NCBI GenBank assembly: GCA_028709785.1
Contig: JAQUTK010000011.1
Span: 1-64,000 of the forward strand
Source: Bacteroidales bacterium
GTDB lineage: Bacteria > Bacteroidota > Bacteroidia > Bacteroidales > JAQUTK01
Direction: 5' to 3'
DNA length: 64,000 nucleotides
In this document: positions 30,947 to 40,743 of the stretch, in pieces
Position numbering within the stretch: the first letter of the stretch is position 1
How the letters are laid out: each line of letters opens with the position of its first letter
The notes under the pieces: generated by a model
The model's input: only the letters and a program-made list of their open reading frames with translations
What the model was told of the DNA's origin: nothing
Database searches by the model: none
Made by a program: the position numbers and the translations under genes

Positions 30947-32746
30947 TTACTTCTTTTCTGCTTCATCCATTTGAGCTTTCAGATTTGCCAGTCCTTCAAT
31001 GTCACCTAAGGTAGTTTTTTCGTTACCGGTAGAAGCTGCTACTTCTTCAGCCTTTGTTTTTTTGATGTTGCTCTTCTTAGCAGCTTTCTTTTCAGCTGAC
31101 TCTACAGATTTTGCTTCATCTTCAAACACTCTGCTGTGAGATAGGATAATGCGTTTAGCATCTTTGTTGAACTCTATGACTTTGAAATCAAGTTTCTCTT
31201 CTATCTGAGCTTGTTTGCCATCTTCTTTCACCAGGTGTTTAGGAGTTGCAAATCCTTCTACACCATAGGGTAATGCGATAACGGCACCTTTGTCAAGGAT
31301 CTCGATGATTGTACCTTCATGGATAGAATCAACCGTAAAGATTGTTTCAAATACGTCCCATGGGTTTTCTTCGAGTTGTTTGTGACCGAGGCTTAAACGA
31401 CGATTGTCTTTGTCTATCTCTAACACAATTACATCGATCTCAGCGCCAATTTCTGTGAATTCAGAAGGATGTTTGATTTTCTTTGTCCATGAAAGATCTG
31501 AAATGTGAATCAATCCATCTACACCTTCTTCAATTTCAACGAATACTCCGAAGTTTGTGAAGTTGCGTACTTTTGCATGATGTTTTGTTCCTACTGCATA
31601 TTTTGTATCAAAGTTTTCCCATGGATCTGGTTTCAGTTGTTTGATACCCAAAGACATTTTGCGTTCTTCACGATCCAAAGTCAGGATAACAGCTTCCACT
31701 TCATCACCAACATTCATGAAATCCTGAGCGCTACGCAAGTGTTGTGACCAAGACATTTCAGAAACGTGGATTAATCCTTCTACACCAGGAGCAATTTCGA
31801 TAAATGCACCATAGTCAGCCATCACAACTACTTTTCCTTTTACTCTGTCACCCACTTTCATGTCAGCACTTAAAGCGTCCCATGGATGTGGAGTCAACTG
31901 TTTCAAACCTAATGCAATACGGTTTTTGTCGTCGTTGAAGTCAAGGATAACAACATTCAACTTCTGATCCAACTGAACAACTTCACCCGGATGAGAAACA
32001 CGACCCCAGGAAAGGTCTGTGATATGGATCAAACCATCCACTCCACCAAGGTCGATAAATACTCCGTATGAAGTGATGTTCTTGACAGTTCCTTCGAGTA
32101 CTTGTCCCTTTTCGAGTTTGGAAATAATATCTTTTTTCTGTTGTTCAAGTTCAGCTTCAATAAGAGCTTTATGAGATACAACAACATTCTTGAATTCCTG
32201 ATTGATTTTAACAACTTTGAATTCCATTGTTTTGTCAACGAATACATCGTAGTCTCTAATGGGTTTCACGTCTATCTGTGAACCTGGTAAGAATGCTTCA
32301 ATACCAAATACGTCAACGATCATACCGCCCTTCGTGCGACATTTAACGTAACCTTTGATGATTTCGTCATTTTCAAGAGCCTGATTAACACGATCCCATG
32401 AACGGGTTGCGCGTGCTTTTTTGTGAGAAAGGATCAATTGTCCTTTTTTGTCTTCCTGGCTTTCGATGTACACCTCTACAGTGTCACCAACCTTTAATTC
32501 CGGATTGTAACGGAATTCATTCATAGATACAATAGCATCCGATTTGTAACCGATGTTAACAACAACCTCGCGCTTGTTCATCGTGATTACAGTTCCTTCA
32601 ACAACTTCTCCTGACTTTACAGCACTGAGAGTTTTGTCGTAAGTTTGTTCAAGTTCTTCTTTACTTTTGTCAGTAAGAACTTCTCCTTTTTCATAAGCTT
32701 CCCAATCAAAAGCTTGATCCGGAGCTACATTTTTAAGATTTTCCAT
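30947..32746 (-). CDS. rpsA: 30S ribosomal protein S1
   Basis: Binds mRNA for translation initiation. The 599-residue protein has tandem S1/OB repeats: VVEGTVITMNKREVVVNIGYKSD, IIKGYVKCRTKGGMIVDVFG, VLEGTVKNITSYGVFIDLGG, VKGKVVVMADYGAFIEIAPG, HAKVRNFTNFGVFVEIEEG and HEGTIIEILDKGAVIALPYG, so six domains. A Lys/Ala-rich C-terminal tail follows. In this phylum the 16S anti-Shine-Dalgarno is little used, so S1 matters for start selection. A TACCTTTG box lies upstream. Confidence 0.96.
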   Translation of the reverse strand: MENLKNVAPDQAFDWEAYEKGEVLTDKSKEELEQTYDKTLSAVKSGEVVEGTVITMNKREVVVNIGYKSDAIVSMNEFRYNPELKVGDTVEVYIESQEDKKGQLILSHKKARATRSWDRVNQALENDEIIKGYVKCRTKGGMIVDVFGIEAFLPGSQIDVKPIRDYDVFVDKTMEFKVVKINQEFKNVVVSHKALIEAELEQQKKDIISKLEKGQVLEGTVKNITSYGVFIDLGGVDGLIHITDLSWGRVSHPGEVVQLDQKLNVVILDFNDDKNRIALGLKQLTPHPWDALSADMKVGDRVKGKVVVMADYGAFIEIAPGVEGLIHVSEMSWSQHLRSAQDFMNVGDEVEAVILTLDREERKMSLGIKQLKPDPWENFDTKYAVGTKHHAKVRNFTNFGVFVEIEEGVDGLIHISDLSWTKKIKHPSEFTEIGAEIDVIVLEIDKDNRRLSLGHKQLEENPWDVFETIFTVDSIHEGTIIEILDKGAVIALPYGVEGFATPKHLVKEDGKQAQIEEKLDFKVIEFNKDAKRIILSHSRVFEDEAKSVESAEKKAAKKSNIKKTKAEEVAASTGNEKTTLGDIEGLANLKAQMDEAEKK

Positions 32747-32804
32747 TAAGTTAATTGTTTTGCAATTAATAAGTTAGACATTATGTTGATTAAAAATACG
32801 GGTG

Positions 32805-32812
32805 CAAAGGTA
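32805..32812 (-). promoter_or_regulatory. rpsA promoter -7 element
   Basis: CAAAGGTA on the plus strand is TACCTTTG on the minus strand, about 60 bases before the rpsA start. The -33 element is not clear. Confidence 0.5.
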
Positions 32813-32968
32813 CGGAATTTTCTAATAGATCATACATACATATGCTCTTTTTTTTATTATCTTTTGTTTACTGTTCGCTTGATATGCTGCGAACTAGTTC
32901 TTGCTTGTAATCAGGATAATTGTCCAGACCTATTTGTCTCTCTTTTCCGTAAATTCAAGATCTTATCA

Positions 32969-32998
32969 TTGTGTTTTAGGGTGAAAGCTTTATATTTG
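32969..32998 (+). promoter_or_regulatory. Promoter of the M64 peptidase gene
   Basis: TTG (32969-32971), 19 bases, TATATTTG (32991-32998). The ATG follows 26 bases later. Confidence 0.65.
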
Positions 32999-33024
32999 TG
33001 GTATAAATGTAATACCCTCATTCA

Positions 33025-34302
33025 ATGATAAGATCTTCTATCCTTTTAATGTTGACTTTGATCACATTAAAAATGACTGCTCAGCAGCAGTATGACTCAT
33101 TTTTTAAGGACTCTACTTTGCGAATGGATCTTGTCTTGGCAGGAAACGATAAGACAATGCAGGTTTATCTTCATGAATATAGCAAATCAGAAGGTTGGGC
33201 AGGTCGCAGAAATAATCTGAATAAACAGCAAAACCTGGGCAATGGTCTTGCAGTCATGAGAGATGCTTCGACCGGAGAAATAATTTATTCTACAGTCTTT
33301 TGTGCTCTGTTTGCTGAATGGCAGGCGACTGACGAAGCGAAAGAAGTGCAAAAAGCATTCCAGCAAGTTCTGCTTTTTCCTTTTCCAAAGAAGAATGCGG
33401 TTATAACAATTGATTTTCGCGGCTATGACGGCATATATCAGACCTACTTGAAGGCGCCGGTAAATCCGAATGATATTTTGATTCGTCCCAAATCCATAAC
33501 ATCCTACAAGAAGGAAGTTATTCAGAAGCATGGTTCGACAGATGAGTGTGTAGATATTGTGTATGTAGCTGAAGGATACACAGAAGCTGAACAGGATAAG
33601 TTCTTTCACGATGCCCGCCGACTGAATTCTGATTTGTTTGCACACGAACCTTTTGATAAACTAAAGAAAAAATTTAATGTTACCGCGGTTGCAGCTGTAT
33701 CATCTGAAAGTGGAACTTCATATCCGGGCAAAGGAGTCTGGAAGAGTACGTTGTTGAACGCTCACTATGATACCTTTTATTCTTCCCGATATCTTATGTC
33801 TAACCAGATGACAGCGATTAATGACGCTGTTGCAGGCATTCCATATGAGCAAATTATTGTTGTTGTAAATACTCCGGTTTATGGAGGTGGGGGGATTTTT
33901 AATTCTCATACGATGATCAGTGCAGACGACAAGCAGAGTAATATCATCGTCGTTCATGAGTTTGCACATGCTTTTGCCGGGCTTGCTGACGAGTATTATT
34001 ATCCAGGAGATGTGATGGAGAACTTTTACAATAAAAAGATTGAACCATGGGAAGAAAACATCACCACTTTAGTGGATTTCGATCGTAAATGGAAAGATAT
34101 GCTTCCGAATGATGCGACAATTCCGACAAAATTCTCTGAAAACAGCAAGTTGGAGTTGGGTGTTTACGAAGGAGGCGGTTATGCAACTTTTGGAATTTAT
34201 CGTTCCATGCAGGACTGCCGGATGAATACCAATAAAGCCAAAACCTTCTGTCCGGTTTGCCAGCGTGCCTTGATACGTGTTGTTGATTATCTTACGAAAT
34301 GA
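33025..34302 (+). CDS. Secreted M64-family metallopeptidase (IgA-peptidase-like)
   Basis: The 425-residue product has a signal peptide (residues 1-19, ending KMTAQ), an N-terminal beta domain (20-150) and the M64 catalytic domain. The latter starts around STDECVDIVYVAEGYTEAE and has the zinc motif HEFAHAFAGLADEYY (HExxH with a following Asp). Members in Bacteroidetes are secreted endopeptidases; an IgA-cleaving role is known only for a few relatives and is not implied. It ends 12 bases from the convergent folE. A cysteine pair near the C-terminus (CRMNTNKAKTFCPVC) may form disulfides. Confidence 0.9.
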   Translation: MIRSSILLMLTLITLKMTAQQQYDSFFKDSTLRMDLVLAGNDKTMQVYLHEYSKSEGWAGRRNNLNKQQNLGNGLAVMRDASTGEIIYSTVFCALFAEWQATDEAKEVQKAFQQVLLFPFPKKNAVITIDFRGYDGIYQTYLKAPVNPNDILIRPKSITSYKKEVIQKHGSTDECVDIVYVAEGYTEAEQDKFFHDARRLNSDLFAHEPFDKLKKKFNVTAVAAVSSESGTSYPGKGVWKSTLLNAHYDTFYSSRYLMSNQMTAINDAVAGIPYEQIIVVVNTPVYGGGGIFNSHTMISADDKQSNIIVVHEFAHAFAGLADEYYYPGDVMENFYNKKIEPWEENITTLVDFDRKWKDMLPNDATIPTKFSENSKLELGVYEGGGYATFGIYRSMQDCRMNTNKAKTFCPVCQRALIRVVDYLTK

Positions 34303-34314
34303 GAGTTCGGCTGT

Positions 34315-34902
34315 TTAGTTCCGAATCAGATTCATAAATTCTTCACGTGTTTCGACCGTTCTGAATACTCCCGTAAAATCGGATGTTGTGGTGATGGAGT
34401 GTTGTTTTTCAACGCCTCTCATCTGCATACACATATGTTGAGCTTCAATGACGACCATGACACCCAATGGATCCAAAGTATCCTGGATACACTGTTTTAT
34501 CTGCATGGTCATGCGTTCCTGTATCTGAAGCCGATGAGCGAATATATCAACAACGCGGGGAATTTTGCTTAGTCCGGTTATGTAATTCTTGGGAATGTAA
34601 GCCACATGAGCTTTTCCAAAAAAAGGTAGCATATGGTGCTCACACATTGAATAGAAGTCAATGTCCTTTACGATAACCATCTGTTTGTAGTCTTCTTTAA
34701 ACATGGCAGATCGAAGCACTTCAGCCGGGTCTTGTGCATATCCTTTTGTCAGAGTCAGCATTGCTTTTGCAATTCGTTCAGGAGTCTTAATTAGTCCTTC
34801 ACGAGCCGTATCCTCTCCCAGGATACGTAGTATCTCAAGGTAATGTTCACTTAGTTCCTGAATCTTCTCCTTCTTCAGTTCTTCCATTATTTTGTTGTTC
34901 AT
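34315..34902 (-). CDS. folE: GTP cyclohydrolase I
   Basis: Converts GTP to 7,8-dihydroneopterin triphosphate, the first step of folate (and pterin) synthesis. The 195-residue enzyme has the Zn-binding and active-site motifs [40 protein letters not shown] and [10 protein letters not shown]. The start at 34902 overlaps the SPOR gene by 56 bases; the ATG at 34887 is an alternative. It is co-transcribed with the SPOR protein gene. Confidence 0.95.
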   Translation of the reverse strand: MNNKIMEELKKEKIQELSEHYLEILRILGEDTAREGLIKTPERIAKAMLTLTKGYAQDPAEVLRSAMFKEDYKQMVIVKDIDFYSMCEHHMLPFFGKAHVAYIPKNYITGLSKIPRVVDIFAHRLQIQERMTMQIKQCIQDTLDPLGVMVVIEAQHMCMQMRGVEKQHSITTTSDFTGVFRTVETREEFMNLIRN

Positions 34903-35407
34903 TAGGTTCTACATCCAGTCGGATGTCATCTTTTACAATCATAGCTTCGGCACTTATATCACGATACTTCTTGCGTAACTCTTGCTTTAGCAGATTTGCT
35001 TCTTCCCAGGTTTTAAAGTCTCCGACTCTTACCCGGATTTTGGGACCACTTACAGTTACATATGAACCGATCTCCGGATATGCTTCCAAAAACTTACGTT
35101 CAATATTCTTTGCTTTGTTCATTGATTCTTTTGAGGCAATCTCTGAATAAAGATGTACCCGATAACCTTTTGCACGGAGGTAAGTAGAGGTGCCGTCTTC
35201 ATTTAAATCTTTCCCTTCCCCTTTTTTTCCAACAAGTGCCGCAATTCTGTCATTCTGATAAATCCGGATAGTGCCTTCTCCTTTGTTTTCTTGAGTAAGG
35301 TAATTGATGATTGAGTTTTCTTCTTGAGCGGATACGGGTAATACTGTTATGCATATCAAAAGAACGAAAGACCATCCAAACAGGCTTTTATAAAGTATTT
35401 TCTTCAT
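34847..35407 (-). CDS. SPOR-domain secreted protein
   Basis: The 186-residue product has a signal peptide (residues 1-28, ending LPVSAQ). The SPOR domain (about 75-160) carries [19 protein letters not shown] and [25 protein letters not shown] binds septal peptidoglycan lacking stem peptides. The C-terminal tail is acidic. The ATG at 35407 is chosen over 35467 because it gives a proper signal peptide and lies after the -7 box at 35427-35434. It overlaps folE out of frame. Confidence 0.88.
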   Translation of the reverse strand: MKKILYKSLFGWSFVLLICITVLPVSAQEENSIINYLTQENKGEGTIRIYQNDRIAALVGKKGEGKDLNEDGTSTYLRAKGYRVHLYSEIASKESMNKAKNIERKFLEAYPEIGSYVTVSGPKIRVRVGDFKTWEEANLLKQELRKKYRDISAEAMIVKDDIRLDVEPNEQQNNGRTEEGEDSGTK

Positions 35408-35426
35408 AGCTTCCAATATTTTACTG

Positions 35427-35434
35427 CAAAAGTA
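35427..35434 (-). promoter_or_regulatory. Promoter -7 element for SPOR-folE
   Basis: CAAAAGTA on the plus strand is TACTTTTG on the minus strand. It lies 20 bases before the SPOR gene ATG and downstream of the tpiA terminator. Confidence 0.55.
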
Positions 35435-35473
35435 CTGTTTTTCATTGATATAATGGAAATCGAGCAATAGAAA

Positions 35474-35509
35474 AAAGAGGAGAACCCTTCGAAAAGCGTC
35501 CTCCTCTTT
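35474..35509 (-). terminator. Terminator after tpiA
   Basis: AAAGAGGAG (35474-35482) pairs with CTCCTCTTT (35501-35509) across an 18-base loop. On the minus strand a T-rich stretch follows. It separates tpiA from SPOR-folE. Confidence 0.7.
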
Positions 35510-35532
35510 GATTTCGTTGATTATATGCTAAA

Positions 35533-36288
35533 TCAGAAAGCGACAATTATACCCATAAAGTCCTCAACACTGAGTGCAGCACCACCAATCAATCCACCAT
35601 CAACGTCAGGTTTTGCAAATAATTCCTGCGCGTTAGAAGCTTTGCAGCTGCCACCATAAAGGATGGATGTGTTTTCTGCCACCTCTTTACCATATTTCTC
35701 AGTAATTGTTTGTCTGATGACAGCGTGAATTTCTTGTGCCTGATCTGATGAAGCTGTCTTGCCTGTACCAATAGCCCATACTGGTTCGTAAGCGATTACG
35801 ATTTTTGAGAAATCTTCAGCTGAAAGACCGAACAAAGCTTCTTTGAGTTGAGTGTTTACTACTTCGAAGTGTTTTCCGGCTTCTCTCTCAGCCAATACTT
35901 CTCCGATACAGAAAATAGGAGTAAGATTGTTTTCAAGGGCAAGAGTTACTTTTTCTTTCAGAATTTCACTTGTCTCACCATAATATTGGCGACGTTCTGA
36001 GTGACCAAGAATTACATATTTGGCTCCGGTAGAAGCGACCATAGCAGCAGATACTTCACCTGTGTAAGCACCTGATTTTTTGTCTGCGCAGTTTTCTGCT
36101 CCCAAACCTAATTTCGTTTGGTCAATTTCAGCAGCAACAGAAGCTAAATGGATAAATGGAGTGCAAATTACTACATCGCAATTTACAGTCTTTTGTTTCA
36201 AAGCTTCATTTAAATCTTTAGCAAGAGCAATTCCTTCTTGAAGTGTCTTGTTCATTTTCCAGTTTCCTGCAACAATGTTCTTTCTCAT
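35533..36288 (-). CDS. tpiA: Triosephosphate isomerase
   Basis: Interconverts dihydroxyacetone phosphate and glyceraldehyde 3-phosphate. The 251-residue TIM barrel has the N-terminal [14 protein letters not shown] (Lys), the catalytic His in [13 protein letters not shown], the catalytic Glu in [17 protein letters not shown], and the phosphate-binding [10 protein letters not shown] and GGLIGGAAL. It is the last gene of the DUF1599-doxX-tpiA operon. Confidence 0.97.
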   Translation of the reverse strand: MRKNIVAGNWKMNKTLQEGIALAKDLNEALKQKTVNCDVVICTPFIHLASVAAEIDQTKLGLGAENCADKKSGAYTGEVSAAMVASTGAKYVILGHSERRQYYGETSEILKEKVTLALENNLTPIFCIGEVLAEREAGKHFEVVNTQLKEALFGLSAEDFSKIVIAYEPVWAIGTGKTASSDQAQEIHAVIRQTITEKYGKEVAENTSILYGGSCKASNAQELFAKPDVDGGLIGGAALSVEDFMGIIVAF

Positions 36289-36314
36289 TTTCTAAAATTT
36301 TATGTGATTCTTAA

Positions 36315-37667
36315 TTATATAATTTCTTCTATTTCGGGGTTATCAGGAGATTGTTTCTCTTTTTTATTGTGCCTGTTACGATACATCCGAACGCACCATC
36401 CAATTATTCTCTCAATAATAAACAGCAAGATAAGAGGAACAATAAATGCACCGGCAAATAATGAGACTTTTGTGCCGGACAACATATTATCTTCTTTTCC
36501 CCACTTAGTCTGATCGAGAGGCATATCCGACATTTCTGTTTCAGGAAGCAGGGTATGAGGCCATTTTCTCAATATGGCACCTTTTTTAAGTAAAACAAGT
36601 CCGGGATTGGAACGTATGATCGTTTTAAGAGGTATTTCGTCAGTTATAGCAAACGGATATTCTGCGCCTGTGTCTGCTGACCATTCATCAATTACACTTT
36701 GAGGAGAAGCAGTAAGACAGTAGAAGCGATATCCAAACTTAACGCAATAGTCATATATCTCGTTGATTCGATCGATTTCCTCATCACTGGCATTTTCAAG
36801 TCGGGGTGATATGAGCAGAAAGGTGTAGGAGGAGTCCTGAAGCACTTCTTGCGTGATATCAGATCCATTCAACTCTATTGAAAAGTCATTGATTGGTGGT
36901 ACATACCCCTTGCTGATCAGTTTGTCTTCCCGTCTTACAAATGTCCATGAAGAGTCACCTTCAGGGTAGTTTTCCAACGTGAATTCTTTTTCAACTCCAT
37001 CTTTCGCATAGACGAAAATATTCTCATACTGTTCTGTTTGCGCATCTTCCGGGACAGACATCATTTTAGTGATGTTGTTCCCTATTTTGTAAGGGCGAAA
37101 ATCAACAATGGGCAGGTACTCATGCGAAATCCACGAAACACCTACAATGAATAAAAGCGTATAAAGAGAGACCAATCCTTGCGTATGTTTGCTAAAGAGA
37201 GGGGTGAGTTTGCAACGGTTGATGAAGAGAAATACTGTGAACCCCGACATCACCACATTTTTGTAGAATGTTTGCCAGTTTGTGAGTTTGATGGCATCTC
37301 CAAAACAGCCGCAGTTTGATACAGGATTACTAATTGAGATCCAGAGTGCCAAAGGAGTCATAAACACCATGAACAGGTTGAGCAATATAATGCTCTGCTT
37401 GATCCGATAGCCTGTAATCAAGGAAACTCCCAGCCAGAACTCAAAAGCAGCGAGAACAACAGCTGCAAAAAGAGTTGTTGGAAGCAAAAAATCCAGTCCT
37501 AATACATTCAGATAATCAGCAAATTTGTAGGATGATCCCAATGGATCTACCGCTTTTACAAATCCGGAAAAGACAAATGTCAGTCCCACTAATAACCTAA
37601 CCAGGATCACTGCCCGGTTCAGGTAGTTTGCATGCTTCTTTAGTGGAATTGTTGTCTTATTCTCCAT
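36315..37667 (-). CDS. DoxX/MauE-like membrane protein with thioredoxin-like C-terminus
   Basis: The 450-residue product has an N-terminal set of four to five membrane helices with the DoxX/MauE-type opening (RLLVGLTFVFSGFVKAVDPLGS; AAFEFWLGVSLITGY; NPVSNCGCFGD). A soluble part (about 200-400) follows, containing a thioredoxin-like stretch (YTFLLISPRLENASDEEIDRI, FYCLTASP) without a CXXC pair. A last membrane helix (LFAGAFIVPLILLFIIERIIG) and a basic tail end the protein. This architecture is usual beside tpiA in Bacteroidales and may be redox-related; the role is unknown. It overlaps the DUF1599 gene by 11 bases. Confidence 0.85.
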   Translation of the reverse strand: MENKTTIPLKKHANYLNRAVILVRLLVGLTFVFSGFVKAVDPLGSSYKFADYLNVLGLDFLLPTTLFAAVVLAAFEFWLGVSLITGYRIKQSIILLNLFMVFMTPLALWISISNPVSNCGCFGDAIKLTNWQTFYKNVVMSGFTVFLFINRCKLTPLFSKHTQGLVSLYTLLFIVGVSWISHEYLPIVDFRPYKIGNNITKMMSVPEDAQTEQYENIFVYAKDGVEKEFTLENYPEGDSSWTFVRREDKLISKGYVPPINDFSIELNGSDITQEVLQDSSYTFLLISPRLENASDEEIDRINEIYDYCVKFGYRFYCLTASPQSVIDEWSADTGAEYPFAITDEIPLKTIIRSNPGLVLLKKGAILRKWPHTLLPETEMSDMPLDQTKWGKEDNMLSGTKVSLFAGAFIVPLILLFIIERIIGWCVRMYRNRHNKKEKQSPDNPEIEEII

Positions 37668-38196
37668 AGGTCAATTTGATAAGTGCAAATAACGAATAGT
37701 TGATCATATCCATATAGTTTGCATCCAATCCTTCTGACACGATGGTTTTTCCTTCGTTTTCCTCAATCTGTTTTGTCCGATTGATTTTCATCAGAATCAG
37801 ATCTGTATACGAACTGATCCGCATTCCTCTCCAAGCCTCATTGTAGTCATGATTCTTTGCATACATCAGTTCTTTCGTCTGAGTAATATGCTTATCATAA
37901 AGTTCGAGTGCCTTTTCCTGTGTAATATCCGGCGTTTCGCTGTAGCCTAATTCTAGTTGAATTAAAGCAATTACTCCATAATTTACAATACCGACAAACT
38001 CTGATTGAATGGTATCATCAATCAGAGCTTCTTTTTGAATCTCAAGGCTGCGAATGCGGCAGGCTTTTATAAAAATCTGGTCTGTCAGTGAAACAGGGCG
38101 CATGATACGCCATGCCGGACCATAATCCTGCAATTTTTTTGCAAAAAGGTCACGGCATGAGGCAATCAGATGTTCAAATTGTTCAACGGTATTCAT
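37657..38196 (-). CDS. DUF1599-domain protein with two internal repeats
   Basis: The 179-residue protein is built from two similar halves: KKLQDYGPAWRIMRPVSLTDQ in the first and KNHDYNEAWRGMRISSYTDL in the second. DUF1599 is related to nucleotide-modification-associated domains. The ATG at 38196 is preferred, because the frame's earlier ATG at 38232 overlaps the -7 box. It is the first gene of the operon with doxX and tpiA. The biochemical role is not established. Confidence 0.85.
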   Translation of the reverse strand: MNTVEQFEHLIASCRDLFAKKLQDYGPAWRIMRPVSLTDQIFIKACRIRSLEIQKEALIDDTIQSEFVGIVNYGVIALIQLELGYSETPDITQEKALELYDKHITQTKELMYAKNHDYNEAWRGMRISSYTDLILMKINRTKQIEENEGKTIVSEGLDANYMDMINYSLFALIKLTYGE

Positions 38197-38229
38197 TGTA
38201 GATCTGTTGATAAAGTAACGTTCGGAGCA

Positions 38230-38257
38230 CAAATGTACAGAAATAATCTGTAAACAA
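38230..38257 (-). promoter_or_regulatory. Promoter of DUF1599-doxX-tpiA
   Basis: On the minus strand: TTG (38255-38257), 17 bases, TACATTTG (38230-38237). Confidence 0.5.
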
Positions 38258-38261
38258 TGTG

Positions 38262-40547
38262 TTATTTGCGTTTCTGTTTCTCAACAATAGCGTCAATTAC
38301 CGCCACAGCTGTAATATTAACGATGTCACGAACCGAGCTTTCAAAGTCTGTAAAGTGGATCGGTTTGTTCAATCCCATTTGAATCGGGCCAATCAGTTTG
38401 GCATCACTCATTGACTGAAGAAGTTTGTACGCAGAGTTCGCAGAGCTGAGATTTGGGAATACCAATGTATTAACATCTTTGCCTTTAAGCTGTGTAAACG
38501 GATATTTCTCATCACGCAGTTCTTTATTTAACGCAATGTTTACTTGCATTTCTCCATCAATTGTCAGATCTGGAAAGTTCTTATGAATATATTCTACAGC
38601 GTTGTGTACTTTTGCCGGACTTCCGGATGTATCAGCGCCAAAGTTAGAATATGAAAGCATGGCAATGACCGGTTCGTGGTTAAAGAAACGTACTGTGTTA
38701 GCAGCAAGACGAGCTACATCAATCAGAGCCGCCGCATCAGGGTGGCGATTAATCAGTGTGTCAGCAAGGAATATAGTACCCTGTTTCTTAGAATTGAGAA
38801 TGTGCATTGTACCAAAGTGATTGAAGCCTTCACGAATCCCAATCACTTCTTTTGCAACTTTAATTGTATTTGAATATTTCGTATATACACCAGTAATGAA
38901 AGCATCAGCTTCTCCCGTTTCAACCATCATCATACCGAAGTAGTTGCGCTCAAACATCTTATCATTAGCTTCCTGTAACGTGAATCCTTCACGATAGCGT
39001 TTTTCAGTAAGTAGTTTTGCGTAGCGTTCGCGACGATCCGCTTCATTGTCATGACGTAAATTAATGACTTCTATTCCTTCCATATTTAGCTCGAGCTCTT
39101 TAGCGAGCTTTTCAATGCGTTCGTCATTACCCAGTAATATTGGATGGCAAAGGCCTTCACTCTTTGCTTCAACGGCTGCCTTAAGCATGTTGGGATGGAT
39201 ACCTTCCGCAAAGACTACGCGTTGTGGATTCCTACGAGCTTTGTCATATAGCTGACGAGTCAGCTTAGACTCGTATCCCATTAATTGAAGTAGTTGAATG
39301 CGGTATGCATCCCAATCTGTAATGGGATTTCTAGCAACGCCCGACTCCATAGCGGCTTTTGCGACAGCCATAGATACATCTGTGATCAAACGGGGATCTA
39401 CCGGTTTGGGTATAAAATACAAAGGGCCAAAAGTCAGATTATTCTCCTCATATACAGAAGTCACAACATCAGGAACAGGAGCTTTTGCAAGAGCGGCAAT
39501 CGCCTTAACAGCAGCTAGCTTCATCTCTTCATTGATAGCTCTTGCGTGTGTATCCAAGGCACCACGGAAGATATAAGGGAATCCTATAACGTTATTAATC
39601 TGATTCGGATAATCAGAGCGACCTGTAGCCATCAGTACATCCGGACGGGCAGCCATCGCATCTTCATAGGTAATCTCTGGTGCTGGGTTTGCTAAGGCAA
39701 AGACGATCGGTTTAGCAGCCATGGAGCGCACCATATCTTGTGAAAGAACATTCCCTTTTGAAAGTCCAAGAAAGACATCTGCACCCTTTACAGCTTCAGC
39801 CAGTGTGTGGATGTCTGTGCGGCTTGTAGCAAAATATTTTTTAGATTCTGTCAGATCCGGGCGGTTGATAGAGAGGACGCCTTTGCTGTCAAGCATCACT
39901 ATATTTTCTTTTTTTGCACCGAGAGCGATATATAGTTTTGTGCAGGAATTGGCTGATGCGCCGGCTCCATTCACCACAATCTTGACTTCATCAATCTTCT
40001 TTCCTGCCACTTCCAGAGCATTCAGTAATCCGGCACTTGAGATGATTGCCGTACCGTGTTGGTCATCATGCATCACCGGGATATCCAGTTCTGCTTTCAG
40101 TCTTTCTTCAATTTCAAAGCATTCAGGAGCCTTAATATCTTCCAGATTAATTCCACCGAAAGTCGGAGCAATTGCTTTTACAGCCTGGATAAACTTTTCC
40201 GGATCTTTTTCATCGACTTCAATATCAAAAACGTCAATACCTGCATATATTTTAAAAAGCAATCCCTTGCCTTCCATCACGGGTTTACCGGAAAGAGCTC
40301 CGATATCACCGAGGCCAAGCACAGCTGTACCGTTGGAAATTACAGCCACAAGGTTACCTTTCGCTGTATATTTGTATGCGTCTTCCGGATTTTTTTCAAT
40401 CTCCAGACATGGTTCTGCTACTCCTGGGGAGTAAGCCAGAGACAGATCTCCTGGTGTGCTGTGCGGTTTGGTAGGAACGACTTCAATTTTACCGGGCTTA
40501 CCTTGTGAATGATAAAGTAAAGCCGCTTCTTTTGTTATTTTTGCCAT
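38262..40547 (-). CDS. maeB: NADP-dependent malic enzyme with phosphotransacetylase-like domain
   Basis: Decarboxylates malate to pyruvate with NADP. The 761-residue protein has an N-terminal malic enzyme domain (1-430: SLAYSPGVAEPCLEI, GNLVAVISNGTAVLGLGDIG, the metal-binding VMHDDQHGTAIIS and the nucleotide fold IVVNGAGASANSC). A C-terminal phosphate acetyl/butyryltransferase-like domain follows (430-761, RVVFAEGIHPNMLKAA and MLSYSNFGADTSGSPAKV). In MaeB proteins the second domain is regulatory and binds acetyl-CoA. The length is standard. Monocistronic; a TAACTTTG box lies at 40599-40606. Confidence 0.95.
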   Translation of the reverse strand: MAKITKEAALLYHSQGKPGKIEVVPTKPHSTPGDLSLAYSPGVAEPCLEIEKNPEDAYKYTAKGNLVAVISNGTAVLGLGDIGALSGKPVMEGKGLLFKIYAGIDVFDIEVDEKDPEKFIQAVKAIAPTFGGINLEDIKAPECFEIEERLKAELDIPVMHDDQHGTAIISSAGLLNALEVAGKKIDEVKIVVNGAGASANSCTKLYIALGAKKENIVMLDSKGVLSINRPDLTESKKYFATSRTDIHTLAEAVKGADVFLGLSKGNVLSQDMVRSMAAKPIVFALANPAPEITYEDAMAARPDVLMATGRSDYPNQINNVIGFPYIFRGALDTHARAINEEMKLAAVKAIAALAKAPVPDVVTSVYEENNLTFGPLYFIPKPVDPRLITDVSMAVAKAAMESGVARNPITDWDAYRIQLLQLMGYESKLTRQLYDKARRNPQRVVFAEGIHPNMLKAAVEAKSEGLCHPILLGNDERIEKLAKELELNMEGIEVINLRHDNEADRRERYAKLLTEKRYREGFTLQEANDKMFERNYFGMMMVETGEADAFITGVYTKYSNTIKVAKEVIGIREGFNHFGTMHILNSKKQGTIFLADTLINRHPDAAALIDVARLAANTVRFFNHEPVIAMLSYSNFGADTSGSPAKVHNAVEYIHKNFPDLTIDGEMQVNIALNKELRDEKYPFTQLKGKDVNTLVFPNLSSANSAYKLLQSMSDAKLIGPIQMGLNKPIHFTDFESSVRDIVNITAVAVIDAIVEKQKRK

Positions 40548-40598
40548 AATGTAATTAGAATGTTGCTATTTCTCGTATATTGATACCTAATGAGGGTG

Positions 40599-40606
40599 CA
40601 AAGTTA
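40599..40606 (-). promoter_or_regulatory. maeB promoter -7 element
   Basis: CAAAGTTA on the plus strand is TAACTTTG on the minus strand, about 52 bases before the maeB start. Confidence 0.45.
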
Positions 40607-40743
40607 CATATTATTTATTCATTCAGCGAAGCTGACTTCCCATATTTCACAAATAATGCTTCTTTGCATATGTTTATTTTATGTAATTGTTTATCCGTCT
40701 CAGATACTTGAATAATCTAGAGAACCCATGCTCTGTAGATCAT

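Noticed and set aside
30947-32746. Internal repetition in rpsA as a repeat element
   Set aside because: The repeats are the S1 domains of the protein, not DNA repeats.
39721-40434. Long (237-residue) plus-strand open frame opposite maeB
   Set aside because: Ser/Pro/Ala-rich antisense shadow; the malic enzyme on the other strand has full domain support.
40607-40743. Terminator or gene between the small membrane protein gene and the maeB promoter
   Set aside because: AT-rich with no clear stem-loop plus T tract and no open frame of note.
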